This document shows, piece after piece, positions 42,069-53,351 of a stretch of DNA of 64,000 bases. The position numbers and the translations under genes were made by a program. Each line of letters begins with the position of its first letter. The stretch's first letter is position 1. Source of the stretch: Primula veris. Its lineage: Eukaryota > Streptophyta > Magnoliopsida > Ericales > Primulaceae. Under the pieces are notes generated by a model. That model made no database searches, was not told the origin of the DNA, and was given only the letters and a program-made list of their open reading frames with translations. Location of the stretch: contig OY821745.1 of assembly GCA_963682055.1 (NCBI GenBank), positions 29,943,342-30,007,341 on the forward strand. The letters run 5' to 3'.

Positions 42069-45000
42069 TTATTCCTTTGGTTTTATCTTCATTTCGTCGA
42101 TGCGTTCCAAAATCTCGTTAACTTCTTTCATAGAGGGTCTATTTTTAGGCTCTATTTCGAGGCATTTCAAAATAAGCTGAGCGGCCTGTGATGCTGCTTT
42201 AGAGGAATATTGCCCTTCGATACGTATATCCATAATTAATTTTAATTTCCTTCTGTTGTAAAGATATGGCTTTGCCCACTCAATCAGGTTTTGTTGCGCA
42301 CTTGGCCTTTTGTCATCGAGGGCTCGCTTACCGGTCAAAAGCTCTAAAAGAACAACGCCAAAGCCGTAGACATCGCTTTTTACATATAAGTGACCTGTCG
42401 GAAAAGGGCATATCAGGAGATTACCATATAGACATTCTTAATGGATTAGTTACAGTTTTGTATGCCAACTTATCATGGTTTTTCGATTTTGTAACCTAAC
42501 CTAAATCCTAATCCTAATTAGTACATCAACGTAACATTTTTTCTTTTCGCCTTTGTATGCTATATAGAAAACTAATGAAAGGATGGGATCCAAAAATATT
42601 CTATAGGAGTATAAAATCAAAAACTATGATAGGATAGTGTAAAAAAACCTGGTTTTCGTAACGATTTAGAGTAACAACCTAATGTCTTTTTTTCCGATTT
42701 GGTAAACTGTGTATTAATTTCGCTGAGAAATGCAATATTAGAATACTAATTTCTAATTTTTGCAGGTTCCTTGATAAATATTGAAATTCTGTAATACCTT
42801 GGAGTTTAAACCTATGGTTAACCCAATGATTAACCATTACGTAAACCAAGACATGATTTTTTTTTTCCCCATCGAGATTGTGAGGAAACTAGTCGCCGCT
42901 ATATGATTTTGACAACCCAATTACCAAGATAATAAAACCACTACATAGAGCAATCCGATTATAAAAATCTGGAGACTTTGCAGTCTTAGAATTTGGTTTA
43001 TCATGTTAAATCTAGCTACCATTCATACTTAAAGTTACCTCCAATCACTTAAAAAATACATACCAGTTGCGATATATTCTGGAGCAGCATAACCTTGTGT
43101 GCCCATAACTCTCGTCGTTACATGAGACATGCCAGCAGAAGGTCCCAGCTTTGCTAACCCAAAATCTGCTATCTTGGCATTGTAGCCCTGAACATAACAA
43201 AAAGAAAACATAAAAAAATTTAGAACAACTTTTTTCTCATTTAGTAATACCGTACAAGAAAGCAGACACAGCTTTAAAGTTGTAAACTATATGTTCTACA
43301 GGAGTTTTGTCCACTTGGGTTAATGAATGGAATATTTGAAGACTGCATTGCCTCCGTGTAATCTTCATCTTCATAAATAAAAATTCTTCTGAATTTTTTT
43401 GTACTCAGTGGTTGTGTTTCCATGATAGTAATATAACAGTTATTCTGGATACCAATTTATTGAAACCATTTCTTACAGAGTTGTATTGAACTTAAAAACA
43501 GTTCTGGAAAACAAATCAATTGCAAAAGTGGCTTCAAGTGAGATAAAAAAACGAAATATGTCTATAAACAATCTCACCCCATCAAGTAGTATATTAGAAG
43601 ATTTAAAGTCCCTGTAGATGACTTTGTTATCAGAGGTGTGCAAGAAAGACAATCCTCGTGCTGCACCAATAGCTATGTTCATTCTTATGTCCCAAGAAAG
43701 TGGTTCGATTACAGAACTCCCTAAAGTAAAAAATACACAGAAGTAAGTAAACCAGCATTTAATGAGATACTCAAGGCATATTGGGTCCCTAACTATTTCA
43801 AAAAAATCTTACGTCTGAAGAGATGGTTTTCTAAGCTTCCCTTTTGCATAAATTCGTAAACAAGTAATAGCTCATCATCATCCCAACAGTACCCCAACAA
43901 CTTAACCAAGTTTGGGTGAGAAAGTCTTCCCAGAAAGTTCACTTCTGACTGCATTTTCATGGGAAAAAGGGAAATTCATTTTCACGAAAAAAGAAAACAA
44001 AGTTGAATTTTCCAAACACAGATATAACACGGCCCATTACCATAATGATTTTAATTTTTAACTCAACCAGTTCTAAGTTGAAAACGTTCCATGAGTTCTT
44101 TAAATTTGACTAAGAACACTTACCATAAAATTTAGTCTTACATCTGTACTGTATACTAATAACTAGCTCTGTAAATCACAGCAAAGTATGCGTACTTAGC
44201 AATTAGCATAGATTATTCCATTAGATTAGGCAAGCACATGCATTGTATTTAGAAAGTAAGAAAATGGCATCTAAGGATAATTGATCAGATCAATTGGAAT
44301 ATGTATTGACTAGAAAAAGTGAATATACAGACTTTAAGTGTACAAAATCTGGTCAACCAGAAAAGAACATTTAGCAAAGAGCATTATGGCCTTATCATTA
44401 TCACTATACCACATTGATTTCAGATATTTAAGAGTTGAGGCAAACAAATACTTGAATATGCCTAAATCGGTAGCCTGTAATCTCAACCAAAACAAGCAAA
44501 CAGCTATATTGAGGAATCTATACAATTACTATCCTATTATTCTTAGTTGGCCTTATCTCATTATATCCACCTACGAAACATCAAATTCCAACTAGTATTG
44601 AAGGTGATAGAAACATAAATTATGCCTGGTTATTGCCACAATCGACTGAAACCTATGTAAGTCGCAAGTTTAAACGAAACAGCCATTGAAAAGGTGCAAG
44701 CTTACATTTTTACAAAATGTGCATCATCTTGAGTAGAAGAAGCCAATATTTAAAGAACTGTTTGGTAATGTGGTACCATGAACTAAATGCAGCTGACATT
44801 GGAAGAAAGAGGTAGGTACTAGGTAGTGCTACATTTGGGCAATAGCTAAGGAAATTTAAACATACAGTTCCATCATAAAGCAGTCATTTAGGTATACAAA
44901 GTAGGGAATATATCTGTTCCGTACACCAATCTGTTATCTTTTGACAAATAGTACACCATACTATTAAATTCAAAATCTAGTCACATATTTACAGAATATC

Positions 45001-46524
45001 AAACAATTACTATACAACCTCGCGAATTCACAATTTAGACACCGATGTACTCAAAATGGAACAAGTAGTACACCAACTTATCACAATTCACGAGTATTTA
45101 AAAGTTCAAGTTTTAATCTTGGTGTACCAGATGTCCAATTTAATGCAAATTAGATATTAGTACACCAACTTAATCGGGAAATTAGTACATACGTAGTAAT
45201 ACTTATTAGTTGGATTTTCGTTGGTGTCTTAGTTGTACGATTTTGTATAGATACTGTAGGTGGCTAAATTGTGTAACATAGTATCTTCTTGTACTTATTG
45301 TCAAAAGCCAATGGGTTGGTGTGCAAAAGTTGTATTTTCCCTAAATAATAGCATGTACAGATTTACCAACACTACTTAAATACCTGCCATTCTTCAAACC
45401 CTTGCATACTTTCAGAATTTAGTCTTTTTATAGCTACAACCATTCCCGTGCCGAATTTTACAGGTGCTAGAGTTTTTTCATCAACCCAACCCTTATATAC
45501 AGTCCCAAAACCACCAATACCCAGTATAGAATCCGACTTGAAATTACGTGTGGTACTTTTTAAATCGGAGAAACTGTACACCTTCAAATTTGGTGTTTCC
45601 AATATTTCACCATTCACTGAAAAATCATCACCAAGAGACGAAAATTTTCCTGTACTGCTTCTGGTTGTTGATAGTAGACCACTGGTGCTGCCACCACTTG
45701 ACGTGCCTAAAAATATATGCGAATTTACACATTACACTTCTGTATCCAAATAGGAGAACATTCTTTAATGGAGCCCCAAGATTTACTGGAATGCATTGTC
45801 GCCCCAACGTATTTAATATTCAGCTTTATTCTAGTTTCACTAAAATCACTCCTAGCAGAGATGAAGCACAAAATGGTTATTTTGTCAAATTTGCTGATAT
45901 ATATCAACTGTTGTCATTAATTGATGCAGTTATGTGCCCTACTCGGAGAATTAAGTTGTACTATTTTCAAGTTGAGTCTTAATTTGTGGGTCAGAAAAAA
46001 AGAAATGTTTTTACTAATGAAATTACGACAATCTTCAGTTTTATAGTCGTTACCAACTAAATTACTGAAAACATCAACACTTTCTTAAACCTTTTACAAT
46101 TACAGCTCAACTTATTTGTTTGTTTTTGTAACTTTTTTACTAAACTGAGGTTTTTTCATCCTTAATGAATAAATCTCTCTTTATGCCTCAATACAAGTCA
46201 AATATTAAAAGGTGAGCTAACAAGAAATTTTCCAAAACCATGACAAATAGTATCAAATCTCCACCCAATCTTCATTTTAAACTTGCCTAATTCTGGAATA
46301 ATATGGCATAGTATGCAGTTACACACACACACACACACACACAAACAAACAAATTGAGATTCCAATGTTTTATAATATTAGAAAAAAGCAAAAAAAAATA
46401 TGAATTTGGATTTGTAGATATGAAATTACTTACCTTGAGTAGTAGCTGAGTTGCTAGTGTTAGGATTAGCAATATTAATGCTAGAGTTATCACTACATCT
46501 CAAATATCCCCAAATAGTCCCCAT
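42069..46524 (-). CDS. receptor-like cytoplasmic kinase, subfamily VII (CST/CX32-like), 6 exons
   Basis: Exons on the minus strand: 46524-46434, 45706-45384, 43948-43813, 43720-43578, 43187-43064, 42394-42069, all GT-AG; the product is 380 residues. There is no ectodomain. The N-terminus [10 protein letters not shown] has Gly2 and a nearby Cys, so membrane attachment by acylation is plausible. The kinase domain spans ~90-370: glycine loop [12 protein letters not shown], Lys124 in [17 protein letters not shown], catalytic YRDFKSSN (Asp221), DFG at 239-241, [10 protein letters not shown], and a C-lobe ending [11 protein letters not shown]. All catalytic residues are present, so it should be an active Ser/Thr kinase. 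The PIX/CST group of RLCK-VII fits best (recall); that group acts with receptor kinases in defence or organ separation. A MITE sits in intron 2. The gene is convergent with the acetyltransferase. Confidence 0.93.
44902..45343. mobile_element. MITE family M2 copy in kinase intron 2
   Basis: Ends TAGGGAA / TTCCCTA. Inside, ACACCAATCTGTTATCTTTTG pairs with the inverse of CAAAAGCCAATGGGTTGGTGT. Repeated GTACACCA words occur throughout. It is related to the copies in SERAT introns 2 and 4. Confidence 0.6.
46321..46342. repeat. (AC)n microsatellite in kinase intron 1
   Basis: Eleven AC units. Confidence 0.9.
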
Positions 46525-46677
46525 TTTAGAACCTTAAAGTTTCTACAACTCAAGGAAAGAGAAAATTTTGAGAAAAAATGGTGAACAATGTTGTTGACTG
46601 GTTGAAAATGTAATTTATTCTTTTGTACTCAATTATATTATCAAAATAAAAAATGTCTGGGGTTTGCTTCAGAAATG

Positions 46678-46690
46678 ACTATATATATAT
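46678..46690 (-). promoter_or_regulatory. possible TATA box of the kinase gene
   Basis: TATATATATAG on the minus strand, about 155 bp upstream of the ATG at 46524. It would imply a ~125-base leader. The region is AT-rich, so chance occurrence is possible. Confidence 0.3.
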
Positions 46691-47190
46691 GTTGTTTCTA
46701 CTTACCTTGTACTATACTATTTACAGGTAAACTTCAAATAAATACTAACAAGTCAATCATCAGAAATTAATGGGTAATTGCAAATATTCCCACATACCTC
46801 ATCTTTTATATATATTGCAAATACCCTTCATGACTAATTGTAAAAAGAAATAAACGTTATTACATTTTGAAAAAGTCTGTTTATATTGTGTTTTTATTGT
46901 TAGAATTTGTAATCCACAAGATAAAAGTGTGTGGGTTGACTTACACTATATTTTTGAAAATTAGTTTTGTTGTGAGTTTTATCAGTGTTAAATTGTTTGT
47001 ATATAAAATTACTAACTAGCGTGCATAAATTTAGAAATTCATCTATAAGAAGAGAAATCGTTCAAAACAAACAAACCTACACAAAGTTAGGCTATTTAAA
47101 AATTGGCGATAGTGGGTAATTGCAAAATATATATATTTTATTAAGATTGATAAATGATTGTTACAATTAATTTTTGTACTTCATACTTAC

Positions 47191-47330
47191 GGAAGCAGAG
47201 TACCTGACTCTGAGTCAGGGTTACTCTGCTTTACACATCCATTAGATCTGTTATTTTATTAATACTGTAGCAGATCCAATGGTTGTGGAAAGCAGAGTAA
47301 CACTGACTCAGAGTCAGGTGCTCTGCTTCC
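47191..47330. mobile_element. 140-bp Mutator-like MITE with nested palindromes
   Basis: Ends GGAAGCAGAG / CTCTGCTTCC, perfect inverse. It is flanked by CATACTTAC (47182-47190) and CTTACTTAC (47331-47339), a 9-bp duplication with one mismatch. Unit B has the empty site (TTCATACTTACACTCC at about 49786). Each ~45-bp terminal arm is itself a palindrome (AGCAGAGTA ... CTGACTCTGAGTCAG ... TTACTCTGCT). Confidence 0.85.
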
Positions 47331-47910
47331 CTTACTTACACTTCATGGCGTGACATATTTCTATTGGTTGTATATGATTATGTATGCAATTGATTAAAAA
47401 TATTAAGAACCAAGCATGCAAAAGTTCTTATTTATTTGTTCATGAAGTGCAAATTGTAAGTGCAAATATCTTAATATCATTGATCATTAAGATTAAGCTC
47501 AATAACAACTTTTTGTATTTTATGGGGATTTTTTGGGAAAGACTCAAAAGTTCATGGGGTTTATTTGCAGTTTACCCCTTTTACACACACACACACACGA
47601 AAGAAACAGCTTTTTAATTATTAAAAGAAATAACATTTTAATGATTAAAGGGGAACCGTTGACTAATCTATGAGAATGTATTGATGAATGACGATCATTT
47701 TGATTGGTTAAGTCAACGTAACTTTGTTTCGCGGGAATTACTTGATGTTAATGTCTTCATTACTTTATATTAATAATATTTCATTTTAACCGAAGAAGCA
47801 GGATGTTATCAAAATTATTAAGTATTAATAATGTCAATAAAGTTAAAACGAAAATGAAAATGGGTGACCGTAGGTGGGTTTCAAGATGGCATATAACGGT
47901 CATATGTAAT

Positions 47911-48483
47911 ACGGGTGGGCATATAGTCGTCATGATGTCAATAAACCCAACCCGTAACCCAATACATGTGGGTTGAGCGGATTGCGTGTATAAAAAAATC
48001 AATACGTTCCGTCTCAATCCGTTATATATTTTACGGGTTGAGTTAGGGTTGCGCCCCAACTCGTTTCAACCCGCAATATATATATTTATATATACATTGT
48101 GTGTATTAAAATATAATAACCTCCCGTTATTACTATATTTTAGTTTTATTACTTGTTGTTAATGTTATAAACGTATTATAATTGATTTTTATTTTTATTT
48201 CTCTTTGAAATATACAATTTATTTTAAAATTTACGCTGATTGTGGAAACTATGAAAAATAAAACACCAAAATGAAATTTTAATAAACAACACGCCCCCAC
48301 CCACCCAATCCCTAATTTTTTTACGGGTTGGATTGGGTTAGATTGGGGTTTTAATTATAACGGGTTGGGTTGAGTTTGGTTGAAATTTAAATTTTACCAA
48401 TCCGTTCCGCAATTTATTTTACGGGTTGTGTTACGGTTGAGGTCAATCCAATCCAATCCAATCCGTCCCGTACCCACCCATAA
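47911..48483. mobile_element. ~570-bp hAT-like non-autonomous insertion
   Basis: Present only in unit A. Its left end is TACGGGTGGGC and its right end is the inverse of TATGGGTGGGTACGGG. It is rich in ACCCAACCCGTAACCC / CGGGTTGGGTTG words, as in many plant hAT MITEs with GGGTGGGCA ends. Flanks ATGTAA / ATGTAG suggest an imperfect target duplication. The empty site is in unit B at about 50613. Confidence 0.6.
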
Positions 48484-49496
48484 TGTAGTAACATATATTT
48501 GATCACAGTCTTATAGATGTGATAAATCATTTAAATGATCTTGAGTTGAAATGTCGTGTTTCTTGGGTTTCAAGTGAAAAAAATATGTGCCGATCGACTC
48601 GTTCAGATGGATATTTGGATTTATAATTTATATAGGAGCGAGATCAATTGAGATTCCATCAACAAAAATAGTGACGGCTCTTGTCCGTGAGAAAGCCATG
48701 AGCATGAACGAATATTGTAATTTATTGTCCTTGTTTATTAATTTATTTTTTGCCTTAGGCACCATTGTACCTTAGACACGGGATATGAAAGCACTACGAA
48801 ATAAAAAATTCAAACATTTACCAAGAACTATGTTGCACATGTACGATTATATCACCTGCTACGATATAAGTACGACAATACAAGATTTAATGGAAGGATG
48901 ACAGTTCTGAAGAAAATTGAAGATGTCTATATGTATCACGAAATAAACTCTGTTGTTCAAAAATGGTGTTGATTATGTTATAGGTGAGGAATTTAAAATT
49001 CGATTGTCGAATTAGGAAAAAATATTGATACCCTGTCTGAAGGGCTTGGTTTTCTCAAAAGGGTGCAATATGTTTGGGGAACGTCAATTATATTAATATT
49101 TTTCTTATATATATTAATAAATTTACTAAATCCATCAAACCGTTATTTATATAAAATGAAAGTAAAAATCATGCATTTTAACACTTTGAAGTTAAAAAAG
49201 GACCTGTTAGATGAAATTGATTGTCAATGTGTTTTATGTACAATAATATTTGATATTTCAGATTTATTCGGTTTATGTAATTAATTTATCTTTTTTTTAT
49301 CACCAATATATTTATCTCCTTATATTCATTAATTTTAGGGTTTACTTTATTTTTTTTTGCATACAAAAATGTTTCAATACTTTTTATCTTACGAAAGTCG
49401 TAATAGAATGTTCAAATAGATAAGAAAATCAACAAAACTCCGAATAACGTACCCCCTACTCCAAATGGTGTATCATACCGTACCATACACATGACC

Positions 49497-49650
49497 CTCT
49501 GTTTCACACTTCCAAAATAAGTGTACATTACGAAACAACGTGCAACTTTGACTTACAAAAATCTCATATCTAAGTTGCCGAAATAAAAAAATTTCAAATC
49601 TAATCATATAGTTTAACACTTCAACCATGTGATTATCGGTGATTTAGATT
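49497..49650. repeat. truncated M1-related MITE at the end of unit A
   Basis: Matches 51689-51840 (CTCTGTTTCACACTTCC, ACGAAACAACGTGCAACTTTG) but is cut off where unit B begins, so the duplication breakpoint lies inside the MITE. Confidence 0.6.
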
Positions 49651-51862
49651 GAGAAATGATTGTTACAAAACAGACAACCCTACACAAAGTTAGGCCATTT
49701 AAAAATTGGTGATAGGGGGTAATTGCAAAACATATATATATTCTATTAACATTGAAAAATAATTGTTGCAATTAATTTTTGCACTTCATACTTACACTCC
49801 ATGGCGTGACAGATTTTTATTGGTTGTATATGATTACGTATGCAATTGATTAAAAAGATTAAGAACCATGTATACGAAAGTTATTATTTATTTGTTCATG
49901 AAGTGCAAATTGTAAGTGCAAATATCTTAATATCATTGCTCATTAAGATTAAGCTCAATAACAACTCTTTGTATTTTATGGGGATTTTTTGGGAAAGACT
50001 CAAAGTTCATGGGGTTTATTTGCAGTTTACCCCTTTTACACACACACACACGAAAGAAACAGCTTTTTAATTATTAAAGCCTTTTTAGCCATATTAAAAG
50101 AAATAACATTTTAATGATTAAATGGGAACCGTTGACTAATCTATGAAAATGTATTGACGAATGATGGGCATTTTGATTGGTTAAAGTCAACCTAACTTTG
50201 TTTCGCGGGAATTTACTTGATGTTATTGTCTTCCATATTATTTGATATTAATAATATTTTATTTTAATTGAAGCAGTAGGATGTTATCAAAATTATTGCT
50301 CCATCCGTTCCCAATTAATTGTCTATTACGAAACTACGTGCAATTTTGACCGGTCAATAACTTGTATCAAAATTGTCGGATTGAAAATTTTCAAAAGTTA
50401 ATCATATAGTTCAAACATTAAATTATATGATTTAGTTTTGAAATTTTTCATTTTGACAATTTTGATACATGTTTTAAACCGATCAAAATTGCACGTAATT
50501 TCGTAAAAGACAATTAATTGGAAACGGAAGGAGCAAGTAGTAATAATGTCAATAAAATTAAAACGAAAGTGAAAATGGGTCATGGTAGATGAGTTTCAAG
50601 GTGACATATATATAATGGTCATTTGTAGTAACATATACTATTTGATTACAATCTTATAGATGTGATAAATCATTTAGAAGAACTCGAGTGGAAATGTCGT
50701 GTTTGATGGGTTTGCAAGTGAAAAAAATATGTGTCGATCGACTCGTTCAGATAGATATCTGGATTTATAATTTATACAGGAGCGAGATCTATCGAGATTC
50801 CACCAACAAAAATAGTGACGGCTCTTGTCCGTGAGAAAGCCATGAACAGTAACGAATCTTGTAATTTATTTTCCTTGTTCGTTATTTTATTTTTGGCCTT
50901 AGACACCATTGTACTTAAAACATGGGAGATGAAAGCACAACGAAATAAAAAAAAATTCAAACATTTACCAAGAACTATGTTGCAAATGCACGATTATATC
51001 ACCTACTACGATATAAGTACGATAATACATGATTTAGTGGAAGGGTAACGGTCCTCAAGAAAATTGAAGATGTCTATACATGTATTAAGAAATAAACTCT
51101 GGTGTTAAAAAATGGTGTTGATTCTGTTATAGCTGAGGAATTTTAAAATTCGATTGTCGAATTAGGAAAAAATGTTGATACCTTATCTGAAAGGCTTGGT
51201 TTTCTCAAAAGGGTACAATATGTTTGGAGAACGTCAATTATATTAATATTTTTCTTACATATATATATTAATAAATTTACCAAATCTATCAAACCGTTAT
51301 TTATATAAAATGAAAGTAAAAATCATACATTTTAACACTTAGAAGTTAAAAAATGATCGTGTTAGATGAGACTGATTGTCGTTTTATGTACAATAATATT
51401 TGATATTCCAGATTTATTCGGTTTATGTAATTAATTTATCTTTTTTTCATCACCAATGAATAGAAGAATATAAACAAAAATCATTATATAAGTAGATCAT
51501 AATATATTTATCTCCTTATATTCATTAATTTTAGGTTTTACTTTGTTTTCTTGCATACAAAAATATTTCAATACTTTTTACCTTACGAAAGTCGTAACAG
51601 AATGTTCAAGTAAATAATAAAATCAACAAAACTCTGAATAACGTGCCTCCTACTCCAAAGGGTGTATCATACCGTACCATACACATGACCCTCTGTCTCA
51701 CACACCCAAAATAAGTGTACACTACGAAACCACGTGTAACTTTGACTTACAAAAATCTCGTATCTAAGTTGCCAAAATCAAAAATTTTAAAATCTAATCA
51801 TATAGTTTAACACTTCAACTACGTAATTATATTTGAAAGAAATAATTTCGGCAATTTAGATA
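49651..51862. repeat. tandem duplication of non-genic DNA, unit B
   Basis: Second unit of 47052-49650, directly adjoining it. It lacks the 140-bp MITE and hAT-like insertion of unit A, but carries the M1 MITE at 50296-50537 and about 45 extra bases near 51458-51500. Confidence 0.85.
50296..50537. mobile_element. MITE family M1 (Stowaway-like), best-preserved copy
   Basis: Termini TTGCTCCATCCGTTCCC and the inverse GGAAACGGAAGGAGCAA are flanked by TA. The body is almost a complete hairpin (TACGTGCAATTTTGACCGG versus CCGATCAAAATTGCACGTA). Absent at the matching position of unit A (about 47818-47830), which gives an empty site. Confidence 0.8.
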
Positions 51863-51930
51863 CGATATATTTGAAAATAAAAGTTGCACGTAATTTTAGA
51901 ATGAACAATTATTTTGAGATAAACGGAACA
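51689..51930. mobile_element. M1-related MITE at the end of unit B
   Basis: Starts CCCTCTGTCTCAC and ends near GATAAACGGAAC. The internal inverse pair CACGTGTAACTTTGAC / AAAAGTTGCACGTAATTT is diverged from M1. Confidence 0.55.
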
Positions 51931-52385
51931 AATTATGATAGAAAACATGAACATAAAAATCCAGTAAGTTTTGCGTCAATTATGAATCTAGACAACAACT
52001 CTAGTTATCAATCGAGTAAATCAGCTCAGTCTCTAGCCTCTATCAGACATGAGCTCTCTTTCATTATCCAAAATTTATGACTTATGGTTTTGTAATACAA
52101 TCTAGCGTGTAATTCATATGTAACTTTTATTGGTTTTCTGTAACACTACCTAGTATCGGTTATAATAAAAATTTATTATGAATCTAATACTATAATTTTT
52201 CATGATTGCTAAAAAAGCTATTTTCCCATTATAATACTAATTACTAACTGAGTAATATAATTTAAAGTTAACTGAATATTTGAAGAATACAAATTTAGAG
52301 AGAGAGAGAAATGAGTTCGAAGGTGTTTATTTCGTCTGTCTGTTTATCACTTCATACCTTTCTTCGCCCTCACATTTTTCCCAGG

Positions 52386-52426
<41 letters not shown>

Positions 52427-52612
52427 TATATTATTATATATGCATTGGGTAAATTGTCACTTTCACAAAAATTAATTGTCAAAACTAGAACATGAACAAA
52501 ACAGAACCATTAGCCAACATTTTAAAAATACATTTTTTATAAAAAAAATAATATGTGTGATCATGCTAATCCTTTTCAATCCTGTATGTTTAATCATGTC
52601 AAATCATGTATG
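51931..52612. other. intergenic with (CT)n(AT)n microsatellite
   Basis: Contains TCTCTCTCTCTCTC followed by an AT run (52385-52432). Before 52612 there are repeated AATCATG words. No gene seen. Confidence 0.5.
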
Positions 52613-52625
52613 GATAATCATGGTT
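52613..52625. repeat. target-site duplication of LINE copy B (left)
   Basis: GATAATCATGGTT, repeated perfectly at 59209-59221, next to the T17 run that is the element's tail. Confidence 0.9.
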
Positions 52626-53351
52626 TTTTTTTTTTTTTTTAAACAAACAGAAATTATATAAATAAAGGTCTCTATGGGATAAACCCCCATAGTGGTCATT
52701 ACAAGAAATATTTTGAAACTTGACTAAAAAGCCATATAGGAAATATTGCTAGAAAGGTGAAAATATGCCAAACAGCCAGGGGACCTCTTGTTTCACCGGA
52801 AAGTGATCACCAAAAGTCAAACGCCTCTCCTTATACCCCCTCCACCTTGTATCTCCTAGATCAGTAGTGATCTAAAGCGTTTGATTCTTGGTTTTCCATT
52901 CCCAGTTAGCAAAAGGAGCTCTGGATCTTAGCATTCAGAGACCTTCTAGTAATATATACAAAGAAAACTGCCTAAAGATTTGGCATAGGACTAAGCACCA
53001 AAATAGGTTGATACCAACTGTATATACCATAGTAGACTAAAAAACTGATCCACCTGCATCTATTGACGAAAGCTAATTAGTAGTAAAAAGCGCAGAAATT
53101 TTTTCAGACTTTAGTCCTCATTAAAAAGTTGCCTTTGTAGGCAAGAAACAAAGCAAAAACATAAGCTTCAGAAAAATTTCCTCACAAGCTTTAAGTATCT
53201 GTTCTTATCCAATATAACTTATAATGCCCAAACACAACCATGTTCTCAGACTGGTCATCTTCCTTGAACTGTTGCTTTGGTAATTTGGTAAACTTCAGAA
53301 AAAGATCATCATTAGTCAGGAGGTTAAAAACAAAAGAGTTTTAAACCTTTT

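Larger units (their letters stand above)
47052..49650. repeat. tandem duplication of non-genic DNA, unit A
   Basis: Aligns with 49651-51862 along its length (CTACACAAAGTTAGGC, TTGTTCATGAAGTGCAAATT, CCGATCGACTCGTTCAGAT / TCGATCGACTCGTTCAGAT, CATACCGTACCATACACATG), about 85-90% identical by eye. Unit A has two extra insertions (47191-47330 and about 47911-48483). A pair of short matching frames in each unit (for example 48640-48900 / 50805-51045, TALVREKAM and KHLPRTML) suggests a decayed common sequence of unknown nature. Confidence 0.85.

Noticed and set aside
45448..45982. Plus-strand frames (101 and 144 codons)
   Set aside because: Antisense to exon 2 of the kinase and its intron.
47384..50070. 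Similar 76-77-codon frames at 47384-47617 and 49840-50070
   Set aside because: Their similarity follows from the tandem DNA duplication. Frameshift differences near the C-terminus and (AC)n-encoded THTHT endings argue against a protein.
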